Shown here piece by piece: positions 1 to 6,468 of a DNA stretch of 12,242 nucleotides. The position numbers and the translations under genes are program-made. The stretch lies in NCBI GenBank assembly GCA_026713285.1, contig JAPOOT010000324.1, positions 1-12,242 on the forward strand, in the 5' to 3' direction. The notes below the pieces were generated by a model. It did no database searches. It worked only from the letters and a program-made list of their open reading frames with translations, and was not told where the DNA came from. The first letter of the stretch is position 1, and every line of letters begins with the position of its first letter. The DNA is from Gemmatimonadota bacterium (GTDB lineage Bacteria > JAAXHH01).

Positions 1-128
1 ACCTGCGCCAGGCGCGTCTCGTCCAGTTCGCACACGGCGGTCATTTCGACGTCCGGCAACCGCTCGACCGCCGGGTAGTGGGCGCTCTGGGAACGGCCCC
101 CGGCGCCGATGAATCCTGCGCGCAACAT
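1..128 (-). CDS. Gfo/Idh/MocA-family oxidoreductase, N-terminal fragment (runs off left edge)
   Basis: Only the first 42 codons lie in the window. The translation begins MLRAGFIGAGGRSQSAHYPA, followed by LPDVEMTAVCELDETRLAQ. This is the start of a Rossmann fold as found in Gfo/Idh/MocA oxidoreductases: a first beta strand, the dinucleotide-binding glycine loop GFIGAGGRS (residues 5-13), and then a second strand ending in an acidic residue (CELD, about residue 36) placed to bind the ribose of NAD(H). Members usually have about 350-400 residues and oxidise or reduce sugars, inositols or related substrates; the specificity cannot be told from this fragment. The start is ATG at 128-126, with a GGGGG ribosome binding site about 7 bases upstream. 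It follows the sulfatase gene by 89 bases on the same strand, so the two may be co-transcribed in a catabolic unit. That link is inferred from position only. Confidence 0.85.
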   Translation of the reverse strand, partial: MLRAGFIGAGGRSQSAHYPAVERLPDVEMTAVCELDETRLAQ

Positions 129-217
129 GAACAACCCCCAGTTGGATGCCTGCGAGCCTTCTCAGGCAGGAATTCGTATCCGCGAATCGAAAAGTGGGAC
201 CGCTTCGACCCGTCCGT
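129..217. other. Intergenic spacer with two weak hairpins
   Basis: This 89-base gap separates the sulfatase stop from the start of the Gfo/Idh/MocA gene. It holds an inverted repeat TGCCTG (147-152) / CAGGCA (163-168) with a 10-base loop, and a second, ATTCG (172-176) / CGAAT (183-187), with a 6-base loop. Neither is followed by a T-run on either strand, so a rho-independent terminator is not supported. No convincing promoter was seen. Confidence 0.3.
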
Positions 218-1729
218 CTAGCCTAAATACTGTTTCATGGCGCCCTTCCGGTGGTCTAAACCGGGCTCATGACTCCACGTGTGTCCGTGCCGCGACATGG
301 TATCCCGGATCAGGCGCCGCCGGTAAAGGCTCGCCAGGTTTTCCTCCGCTATGGCATCCGGGTCGAACCGGTCGAGGATCCGGCCGAGCAGCCGCGCTTC
401 CACCTGGCGGTGTGCGTCCTCGGCGTGCTCGCCGGAGAGATTATGCCATTCGCCCGGATCGTTGTCCAGATCAAAAAGCCGAGGGGCGAAACCGTGTATG
501 TAATGGTACTTGTACCGGCCCTGCCTCGCCATGATGCAGGGCATGCCCACGGCCTCGTGCGCCTGGGCGAACACCACGCGGTCCCCGTCGTCCGCGGACG
601 ACGACAAGAGACTGTGGCCGTCGTGGGGAAGCCGGTCTTCAACGCCCGCGAGATCGCAGAACGTAGGCAGAAGATCGATCAGCGACACGGGATCGGGAAA
701 GGTCGTACCCGCCCTCCATCCATCCGGAAAGCGAACGATGAGGGGCACCCGGCAGGACCATTCGTAGAAGCAGCGTTTCTGAACCATGCCGCGCTCGCAC
801 AGCATGTCGCCGTGATCGCTGGCGAAGACTACCACCGTGTTTTCAGCCAGTCCGGTTTCGTCGAGCGCATCCAGCAGGCCGCCGACCTTGTCGTCCATGT
901 AGCTCACCAGGGCGTAATAGGCGCGGCGAAGCCGGTGGAGGCCTTCTTCGTTCCGTAGATCGTAACGCCCGGTACCGTGATAGGCGTTGAGGTTCAGATC
1001 CATCATGGAGTGGCGGTCATCCAGGCCGGCGGGAAAGACGGGCAGGTCGATGTCCGCCCCTTCATACTGTTTCCAGTAGGCATCGGGCGGCCAGAACGGT
1101 TCGTGCGGATGGTGATAGGACGCGCAGAGCAGAAAGGGACCGTCCTCCCCGCCGGAGTTTCTGGCCCGCAGGTATTCAACGGCGCGAAAATGGGTTTCCT
1201 CGTCGTAACTCAAGGCGTCGTGCCAGGTGTCGATCCGTACGCCGTCGCCCGTGTACCCCGCCGCGTTATAGGCCGGTCGGCTGCTCATGACCTGCTCGAA
1301 GTCCGTTCCCCTGGTTTCTTTCAGGCGAATCCATTCCGGCTTTACCCAATCGAAATCGGAGGAATATATGTCGGTGGTCAGCCGCTTTCTGAATCCGTGC
1401 AGTTGGTCCGGGCCGATGAAATGCATCTTGCCCGACAGCACGGTATCGTAACCCGCGCGGGCCAGGTAGTGGGCAAAGGTAGGTTCGTCCGCAGAAAGCA
1501 GTGCGCCATTGTCCCAGGCGCCGATTTCCGAAGCATGCCTTCCCGTCATCAGGCAGGCCCTGCCGGGCGCGCAGAGCGGAAAGGCGGTGTAGGCGGCATC
1601 ATAGCGCACGCCGTCTGCCGCCAGTCTGTCCAGGTTAGGGGTACGGACGACGGGATGTCCATAGGTTCCGGTCAGCGCGGCCACCATCTGGTCGGACAGG
1701 ATAAGGAGGATGTTGGGTTGATCGGCCAT
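218..1729 (-). CDS. Choline-sulfatase-type sulfatase (S1 formylglycine sulfatase)
   Basis: A 503-residue sulfate ester hydrolase of the alkaline-phosphatase superfamily. It opens with NILLILSDQ (residues 6-14, Asp13 a calcium ligand). The formylglycine signature CAPGR follows at residues 53-57; Cys53 is the residue that FGE or anSME maturases oxidise to the catalytic aldehyde. Further family motifs are GKMHFIG (about 100-106), HPHEPF (about 207-212), and SDHGDMLCERG (about 304-314) with the Asp-His metal pair and Lys318 shortly after. The SDHGDML.ERG block and HPHEPF resemble choline sulfatases more than extracellular arylsulfatases, but the real substrate is unknown. No signal peptide is visible, so it is probably cytoplasmic. 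I chose ATG 1729-1727 because GGAG lies 4 bases upstream; an in-frame ATG at 1753 would add eight residues with a poorer ribosome binding site. No maturase gene lies in the window. Confidence 0.9.
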   Translation of the reverse strand: MADQPNILLILSDQMVAALTGTYGHPVVRTPNLDRLAADGVRYDAAYTAFPLCAPGRACLMTGRHASEIGAWDNGALLSADEPTFAHYLARAGYDTVLSGKMHFIGPDQLHGFRKRLTTDIYSSDFDWVKPEWIRLKETRGTDFEQVMSSRPAYNAAGYTGDGVRIDTWHDALSYDEETHFRAVEYLRARNSGGEDGPFLLCASYHHPHEPFWPPDAYWKQYEGADIDLPVFPAGLDDRHSMMDLNLNAYHGTGRYDLRNEEGLHRLRRAYYALVSYMDDKVGGLLDALDETGLAENTVVVFASDHGDMLCERGMVQKRCFYEWSCRVPLIVRFPDGWRAGTTFPDPVSLIDLLPTFCDLAGVEDRLPHDGHSLLSSSADDGDRVVFAQAHEAVGMPCIMARQGRYKYHYIHGFAPRLFDLDNDPGEWHNLSGEHAEDAHRQVEARLLGRILDRFDPDAIAEENLASLYRRRLIRDTMSRHGHTWSHEPGLDHRKGAMKQYLG

Positions 1730-1760
1730 GGTACTCCAGGCTGCCTGCGCCATGGTTCCG

Positions 1761-1921
1761 CGGTGGGCACTTGCCGTTGCCGGCAGGAGACAGCCGCTGG
1801 CGGTGGGCGCTTATCGCTGACGGCGTGCACTTACCGCTGACGGTGGGCACTTGCCGTTGCCGGCTCGAGACAGCCGCTGACGGCGTGCACTTACCGTTGC
1901 CGGGCGGGCGCTTATCGCTGA
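1761..1921. repeat. Tandem array of eight 20-bp imperfect repeats
   Basis: Eight direct units start at 1761, 1781, 1801, 1821, 1841, 1861, 1881 and 1901; seven are exactly 20 bp and the last is 21 bp, with a partial ninth unit from 1922 (CGGCGTCCAC). A typical unit reads CGGCGTGCACTTACCGCTGA. The units at 1761 and 1841 are identical (CGGTGGGCACTTGCCGTTGC). The units at 1781 and 1861 are a distinct variant sharing GAGACAGCCGCTG, so there is also an 80-bp higher-order period. The array fills nearly all of the 182-base gap between the SecF-like gene and the sulfatase, and the TAA stop of the SecF-like gene (1914-1912) lies in the last unit. Because 20 is not a multiple of three, the array is unlikely to code for protein. 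Its function is unknown; it could be a minisatellite or a member of a dispersed intergenic family. Confidence 0.9.
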
Positions 1922-2763
1922 CGGCGTCCACCGCGCCGGGCGGGCGTCCCGACCTCGAACTGTACGTTCTGCATCATGGATACGAGCGGCACCGCCGACA
2001 TCAGGGCCGCACAGGCGCCTACCGGACCGCCGATCATCAGCAGGAGGCCGAAATCACGCGGGGGACCGTCGGCGGCGATGGCAAGCGGAGCGGCGACCAC
2101 CAGGACAGCCAGACCGGCCAGGATCAGAAAGGGCAGGGCCCGCGACATGCCGGTACGCACGGAATGGCCGGCCGGTTCCCGCCGCGCGGCTTCTATCTGG
2201 CTTCTGACCTGACTGTAGCCCAGGAAGGTCATCACCACCGCCAGCGTCCCGACGGCCATCAGCGCCAGTATGCCCGAAACCGTAATCCTATCCACCAGTC
2301 CAAAGGTAATTCCCGCCGTGACGAACATGACGTAGAGCGCGCAACCCATCGCCGTCACGGCGAATCGGGCGCCAATGCGAAACGCCAGGTAGAGGGTGAT
2401 GATCATGATGCCTAGCATGACTCCGTTCCATTCTCCCAGCCAGTCGATCGACCGGGCAAACGGGAGCAGTAAACGCACGATGCTTCCCGCCGCCAATACG
2501 CCCAGGGACACCGCGATGCTCTTACCCGGCCGGTCGTCTATCCGGGCGCCCACGATGACCAGCACGATCAGCATGGTCACGAACAGGCCGTAGAGCAGGT
2601 CGCCGGACAGCAGCAAGGCCACCACGCCCTCGTCGACCGCGTGTTCCGTTTTCAATGCCGTTGCGGCGAGACCCAGCACGGCCAGAATGACGACGAATGC
2701 GTATACAACCCCGGGGCGGTCGATCAGTTTTTCGTATAGTGCGGCGAGGCCCTTTTCCATCAT
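1912..2763 (-). CDS. Divergent SecF-like membrane protein lacking the periplasmic domain
   Basis: A 283-residue polytopic membrane protein. The last five hydrophobic segments (about residues 114-130, 135-157, 162-183, 210-230 and 238-262) match SecF segments TM2-TM6 in length, order and linkers: YLAFRIGARFA resembles the SecF YVWLRFEWRFA region, and the end resembles the glycine-rich SecF TM6. Between TM1 (about 19-37) and this core, SecF has a periplasmic P1 domain of roughly 100 residues; here there are two extra hydrophobic segments (about 56-73 and 83-100). The SecF TM4 motif GYSINDTVVVFDR aligns by eye with GTLAVVMTFLGYS, so the conserved Asn and Asp become Val. The SecD-like stop TGA overlaps the start ATG at 2763 (ATGA, four bases), which indicates translational coupling; a second ATG follows at 2760. 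The longer reading frame from 2913 lies inside the SecD-like gene and is rejected. The last residues and the stop are encoded by repeat-array DNA. Confidence 0.65.
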   Translation of the reverse strand: MMEKGLAALYEKLIDRPGVVYAFVVILAVLGLAATALKTEHAVDEGVVALLLSGDLLYGLFVTMLIVLVIVGARIDDRPGKSIAVSLGVLAAGSIVRLLLPFARSIDWLGEWNGVMLGIMIITLYLAFRIGARFAVTAMGCALYVMFVTAGITFGLVDRITVSGILALMAVGTLAVVMTFLGYSQVRSQIEAARREPAGHSVRTGMSRALPFLILAGLAVLVVAAPLAIAADGPPRDFGLLLMIGGPVGACAALMSAVPLVSMMQNVQFEVGTPARRGGRRQR

Positions 2764-4409
2764 ATACTCAACTTTCTGATCTGCCAGTCCGCCACCAGGG
2801 AGGACAGAAGCATGTTCGTCCAGAGGATCGAGGTCAGCAGGCTGCCGGCCGCGCCGGAAAACAACACGAGACCGAAATTGACGACACCGTCGGTGCCGAC
2901 CACGACCAGGCACACGGAGACGAGCAGCAGCATGACATGGGTCCAGACCAGGACAGGCGTGATCTTCTCGAGCGTAGTCATGACGTCCTGGCGGACCTTA
3001 GTCTCCGTTCCGATTTCCGCCCGAAGGTACTCGAATATCCAGATATGCACGGTAGTGAAAACAAACAACGCGGCGAGTAATCCAACCACACCGGCGAGCG
3101 TGAAGTACGGCGCGATTCCGGCGATGTTCCACAGCCTCAGCATCGCTCCGGTCATGATCAGAAAGTGCGGGATCCCCACGACGAAAAGCAAGCCTGCTGT
3201 ACGGTACCGGATCACGAACAAGGCGCCGAGCAATCCGATGCCGATCACGGCGGAGCCGAATGCGCTGTCCACGATCCCGTCTCCGTACGGTGAGGGCGTA
3301 TCCACTTCCGCCTGATCCAGGAGCGCGACGGCAACGGGAGGCGCCTCGGATTCCAGGATGGCCGCCAAAGCGCGGGCCTCTTCAAGGCTATCGCCGCCGG
3401 GAACCTCTATCCGTCCGTCGGGTATTCTGCCCTGAATGCTCAGCGTCACGTACACCTGTCCATTCATCTTGATGGCCAGGCGGTTTCCCGCGTTGGCGCT
3501 GGAGAGGTTGGCCAGACTCTCCCTGCCCTCGTCCTGCAGGAAAAGGCGTACCGCGTAAGCGCCCCGGTCCGCCGTTACCGAAGCGTCGCTGACCACGGCC
3601 GAAGCGACGGGCTGGGCGTTGAGATCCACGTCCTGGTTGATGAAATAGAGCGGATGGTACACGCTGCCGCCGCGTTCCACCGGTTCTGATGCCCACGCGA
3701 AGGCGCCGGCGGGAGGATTTGCCAGGTTGAAGGCCCGTATGCTGGCCAGTACCGTGGAATCGGCCAGCATGGCCTTTACGGCATCCAGGTTGTCCTCCCT
3801 GACCGCGATGTCCCCGATTCCGTCCTCCACCGTAATACGCGCAAGCAACGCGCTGAGCCCGCCGGGTACGTCCGATGCCGATTCACCTGTTCCGGCCGGC
3901 TCCTGCGCGTCGGTCCCTGCTGTTGCGTCCCGGTCCCTTTCACGAACGGCATCGTCTATGCGCTGCCTCAAGGCCTGCACTTCCGCGCCGTCCTTGAACA
4001 GATGCAGCGTGATCGCGCCGGATTCCTGAATCATTCTGGCTGCGAGCCCGGTATCCACACTGACGGGAACGACGATATCGAAAGCGTCGTTTCCCCGCGC
4101 GGTGATGACCGGTTCCGAAATCCCGAAGGCGTTGAGGCGCCGGCGCCAATTTTCGACCAGTCTCTCCACCGCCCTCATCCTGCCTCTTTCCGTGAAACGG
4201 GATACATCCAGACCGGCGGTCAGCCTATATCCGCCCGCCAGGTCGATGCCGGGTACTGTGGACTGGCCGTAGAGCGCTTTCCTTTCGTCGGGCGTAAGCC
4301 TTTCGATGGATTCGGGAGAAGAAAACCACAGCCTGATGGTAGGGGAGAAAAGGACTGCGCCGAGCAGGGTAACGGCGAGTAATACCAGGAATGAGATACG
4401 TTTGTGGAT
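2760..4409 (-). CDS. Divergent SecD-like protein-export subunit with apparent ATC start
   Basis: The 549-residue product, read from an ATC codon at 4409-4407, has the SecD layout. It has an N-terminal membrane helix (about 5-25), then GIDLAGGYRL (54-63) matching the SecD GLDLxGGxxL motif, a periplasmic P1 base and head (about 60-380; NAGNRLAIKMNGQVY resembles the P1 base), and five or more C-terminal membrane segments. SecD with SecF uses proton flow to pull exported proteins out of the Sec channel. In TM4 the SecD motif VDANVLIFERIREE aligns with TTVHIWIFEYLRAE (452-465), so the Asp needed for proton transfer is Thr453 and the Asn is His455. A low-complexity linker rich in Ala, Asp, Glu, Gly and Thr lies at about 180-205. 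No ATG, GTG or TTG occurs in frame between the TAG at 4460-4458 (the PdxJ-like stop) and ATG 4178, which would remove TM1 and GIDLAGG. AAAGGA lies 8 bases before the ATC. A sequence error of ATG to ATC is possible. Confidence 0.75.
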   Translation of the reverse strand: MHKRISFLVLLAVTLLGAVLFSPTIRLWFSSPESIERLTPDERKALYGQSTVPGIDLAGGYRLTAGLDVSRFTERGRMRAVERLVENWRRRLNAFGISEPVITARGNDAFDIVVPVSVDTGLAARMIQESGAITLHLFKDGAEVQALRQRIDDAVRERDRDATAGTDAQEPAGTGESASDVPGGLSALLARITVEDGIGDIAVREDNLDAVKAMLADSTVLASIRAFNLANPPAGAFAWASEPVERGGSVYHPLYFINQDVDLNAQPVASAVVSDASVTADRGAYAVRLFLQDEGRESLANLSSANAGNRLAIKMNGQVYVTLSIQGRIPDGRIEVPGGDSLEEARALAAILESEAPPVAVALLDQAEVDTPSPYGDGIVDSAFGSAVIGIGLLGALFVIRYRTAGLLFVVGIPHFLIMTGAMLRLWNIAGIAPYFTLAGVVGLLAALFVFTTVHIWIFEYLRAEIGTETKVRQDVMTTLEKITPVLVWTHVMLLLVSVCLVVVGTDGVVNFGLVLFSGAAGSLLTSILWTNMLLSSLVADWQIRKLSI

Positions 4410-4423
4410 AGTGCTGTTCCTTT
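4407..4423 (-). promoter_or_regulatory. Ribosome binding site and ATC start of the SecD-like gene
   Basis: Reading the minus strand, GAAAGGA (about 4424-4418) is followed by eight bases and then ATC CAC AAA CGT at 4409-4398. The product would begin with HKRISFLVLLAV, a normal positively charged start before a membrane helix. Other in-frame near-cognate codons (ATC at 4397, CTG at 4388) lack a ribosome binding site at a suitable distance. This is the evidence for choosing the ATC, and it remains an inference. Confidence 0.5.
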
Positions 4424-4457
4424 CGGTACGGCGGTTAGTGTAACGCTGTCGGAATGT

Positions 4458-5216
4458 CTACCAGTCCCCCTGGGACCCTGGCGCATGGCGGATGATGTCG
4501 ACCAGGTCGCGGACTGCCCGTTCGTATCCCACGGTCATCGCCCGCACGGCAACGGCATAGCCCACCACCATTTCCTCCCCCTCCGCGATGCCCGCCAGTT
4601 CCCCCGCCGTCCGGTATTCAATGCCGCGTCCGACGGATACGCCCATGTTCAACCGCGCCGCGGTCTTGGCCACGCCGGCCATTTCCTGGTAGATGCGGCT
4701 CCGCTCTTCGGGATCGGCGGCCTGAATGTAACCGCTTGCGTCGATATGTACGTAGTCCGCCTTGATTTCGGCGCATTGCCGGACGTGTGTCGCGGTGGGC
4801 CTGATCAGTATATTCGTCAGGATCCCGTTATCCTGCAGGGCCTTTGTCATGCGTTCCGTCGGCCGTTCCAGGGTATCGGCTTCAGGCCAGGACAAGTCGA
4901 ACCAGTCGTTGTTCAGACCGGCATGCCCGTAGCCCTCGGGAACAAGGGTAACCATATCGGGAGAAATCGTCAAGATACTCTGCAGGAGTTCCAGGTCCGG
5001 CGGCGCGATCACGTTCAGGTGCGTGTGCACGAGTTGCCGGACGATGTCGTACTCCCCCCGCTGGTAGAGCGATGCATCGGACGTCCACGAGATCGTAACG
5101 GCGTCCGCCCCACTCACCTGGGACATCATGACCGCGGTCATGGGATCGGGTTCTCCCCGGTTCGCGATGTTCCGCAAGGCGGCGACCTGGTCTACGCATA
5201 TACTCAGTTTTACCAT
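4458..5216 (-). CDS. PdxJ-like TIM-barrel protein with altered active site
   Basis: A 252-residue protein similar to pyridoxine 5'-phosphate synthase (PdxJ), the TIM-barrel enzyme that condenses 1-deoxy-D-xylulose 5-phosphate with aminoacetone phosphate in vitamin B6 synthesis, along its whole length. Matching blocks are KLSICVDQVAALRN (residues 3-16), GEPDP (21-25), SGADAVTI (35-42), VTLVPEG (89-95), SVGRGIEY (193-200) and VVGYAVAVRA (about 216-225). The active-site positions differ from PdxJ. HLREDRRHI is replaced by SWTSDASLY, the NLEMA glutamate by NVIAP, IEIHTG by VHIDAS, AGHGL by VGRGI, and NIGHAI by VVGYAV. So a family assignment by fold is fairly safe, but PdxJ activity is doubtful. 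Start ATG 5216 has CCGGAG 8 bases upstream and lies 15 bases after the deacetylase-like stop. It could be a substrate-shifted paralogue; no alternative reaction can be named. Confidence 0.7.
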   Translation of the reverse strand: MVKLSICVDQVAALRNIANRGEPDPMTAVMMSQVSGADAVTISWTSDASLYQRGEYDIVRQLVHTHLNVIAPPDLELLQSILTISPDMVTLVPEGYGHAGLNNDWFDLSWPEADTLERPTERMTKALQDNGILTNILIRPTATHVRQCAEIKADYVHIDASGYIQAADPEERSRIYQEMAGVAKTAARLNMGVSVGRGIEYRTAGELAGIAEGEEMVVGYAVAVRAMTVGYERAVRDLVDIIRHAPGSQGDW

Positions 5217-5231
5217 GGGGATACTCCGGTG

Positions 5232-6458
5232 TCAGTTGTCCACGAGGTCGGAAACCGTTACGAACTCTATACCTCTGAATTCAAGATGCGCCATCCGATT
5301 TTCCAGCACCTGGAGGGCATGGGGCCTGGCATCGGCGATGACGATGGCGCGCGAGTTGTCCAGCGCGAAGAGTGACGCGCGGTCAAGGTTCATTGAAATG
5401 ACCACGGGGTTGTAGGCGGAATCGAGCACGCCCCAGACCCGAAGCCGGCCGCGGCCGTCCCGATCATCCGGCGCGCCCGAGGCATCCGCGTTACCCGGGT
5501 TGTCCAGAAAATACAAGTCCCGCTCGCCCAGTTCGTCCATCACGGGGGTCAGCACCTCGGCAGCCATTTCCACGCGGCCGACAGGGTACCGCAGCGCGCC
5601 CCGGGCCCTGGGAATGGATGCGAGGGCGTCTATCACGATGCGGCGATTGGCCGATTCCGAATGAGCTGACAACACGGATCTCCGCCGAGGTATATTCCGG
5701 GTGAACGACTGCGGTTGAATGGGAAGCAGAGCAATCACCTCGTGATCGCCGCCCGTGATCTCGGAGGCGATATCGTCCACTCCATTCGCCCAGGGCAGCA
5801 GGGCGAAGGTGATGGGACGGGTGAACTCCGACAGTTTCTCGACCACTCCCCGGTGATTGTCATCCGAATAGGCGATTACGACCGCCAGGCGGCCCGTTCT
5901 TCGCTGGAGGTTCGGGTCGCGGGTGACATGCAGACGATGCGTAACCATGCCGCCGTGGCCGATCTCAAGCGACAGTTCCCCGGACCTTGACCGTTCCTCC
6001 GCGCGGATAACCGTTCCGCCCACCCGCGTGACCGCACTGGCGATCTCGAGATTGCACTCCGTAAGCGTATACGAGCCCGAAACGGTGATTCGGCGCTCTA
6101 CGGGCGTCCAACGGTTGCCGCCCAACGGAGCGCGCGGTTTCGTTTCCCGTGTCCTGCCCGGCGTGACCTGCAGGTTTAAAAACGCACCGTAGAGGGCCGT
6201 ATCCAATGTCTGGTACGCCTGCTGGCCGGATTTCCAGGCGGCCGTGCGTTCGTAATCGGACGAGGCAATCGCAATGGGCCGGTCCAGCAACCAGTTCACG
6301 ACCGACCTTGCTTGATTTTCGTACAGCGCGATCCACATGGCGAGGGCAAGCAGGACGAATACGGCTGTCCCCAGCACGGCGTAGAGGAGGTAGGTCCGCC
6401 GTTGCTTCTTCCTGTCCATCAACCGCGTTCTGGCATTGCGTGTATAGCGGAAGCGCAT
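5232..6458 (-). CDS. Membrane-anchored divergent polysaccharide-deacetylase-like protein
   Basis: A 408-residue protein. A basic N-terminus (RFRYTRNARTRLMDRKKQRR) precedes one membrane helix (about residues 24-44), so the rest is expected outside the cytoplasmic membrane. A poorly recognised middle region (about 60-185) leads into a C-terminal domain (about 190-405) like the divergent polysaccharide deacetylase family (YibQ type, PF04748). LAVVIAYSDDN corresponds to the first strand, ITFALLPWANGVDDIA to TLAILPYAP, DLYFLDNPG to LFFLDSRT, and FRGIEFVTVSDLV to the usual C-terminus. The metal-binding or catalytic histidines of the family appear lost: HLPMEP is LLPIQP, NNHMGS is RYPVGR, and GHPHP is ADARP. 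ATG 6458 is 10 bases after the rsmA stop with CGGA upstream, so I prefer it. ATG 6512, overlapping rsmA, and ATG 6419 are alternatives. Confidence 0.65.
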   Translation of the reverse strand: MRFRYTRNARTRLMDRKKQRRTYLLYAVLGTAVFVLLALAMWIALYENQARSVVNWLLDRPIAIASSDYERTAAWKSGQQAYQTLDTALYGAFLNLQVTPGRTRETKPRAPLGGNRWTPVERRITVSGSYTLTECNLEIASAVTRVGGTVIRAEERSRSGELSLEIGHGGMVTHRLHVTRDPNLQRRTGRLAVVIAYSDDNHRGVVEKLSEFTRPITFALLPWANGVDDIASEITGGDHEVIALLPIQPQSFTRNIPRRRSVLSAHSESANRRIVIDALASIPRARGALRYPVGRVEMAAEVLTPVMDELGERDLYFLDNPGNADASGAPDDRDGRGRLRVWGVLDSAYNPVVISMNLDRASLFALDNSRAIVIADARPHALQVLENRMAHLEFRGIEFVTVSDLVDN

Positions 6459-6468
6459 GGTGAATCCG

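Noticed and set aside
147..168. Inverted repeat TGCCTG / CAGGCA as a terminator of the sulfatase gene
   Set aside because: The stem has only six pairs with a ten-base loop and no T-run follows on either strand.
1635..1931. A 98-codon minus-strand frame through the repeat array
   Set aside because: It consists of the translated 20-bp repeats (GNGKCTPSA-like) and then overlaps the sulfatase N-terminus in another frame. A 20-bp period shifts frame at each unit, so it is not a plausible protein.
2764..2913. N-terminal extension of the SecF-like gene to ATG 2913
   Set aside because: The extension is Arg/Gly-rich, lies inside the last membrane segments of the SecD-like gene, and the ATGA overlap at 2763 is a better start.
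4220..4486. An ATG-started 88-codon frame covering the region upstream of the SecD-like ATG
   Set aside because: It lies in a different frame from GIDLAGG and TM1, begins within the PdxJ-like gene, and its product has no SecD features.
4404..5375. A 323-codon open frame on the plus strand opposite the PdxJ-like gene
   Set aside because: It has no recognised domain and crosses a gene boundary on the other strand; it is best explained as a shadow.
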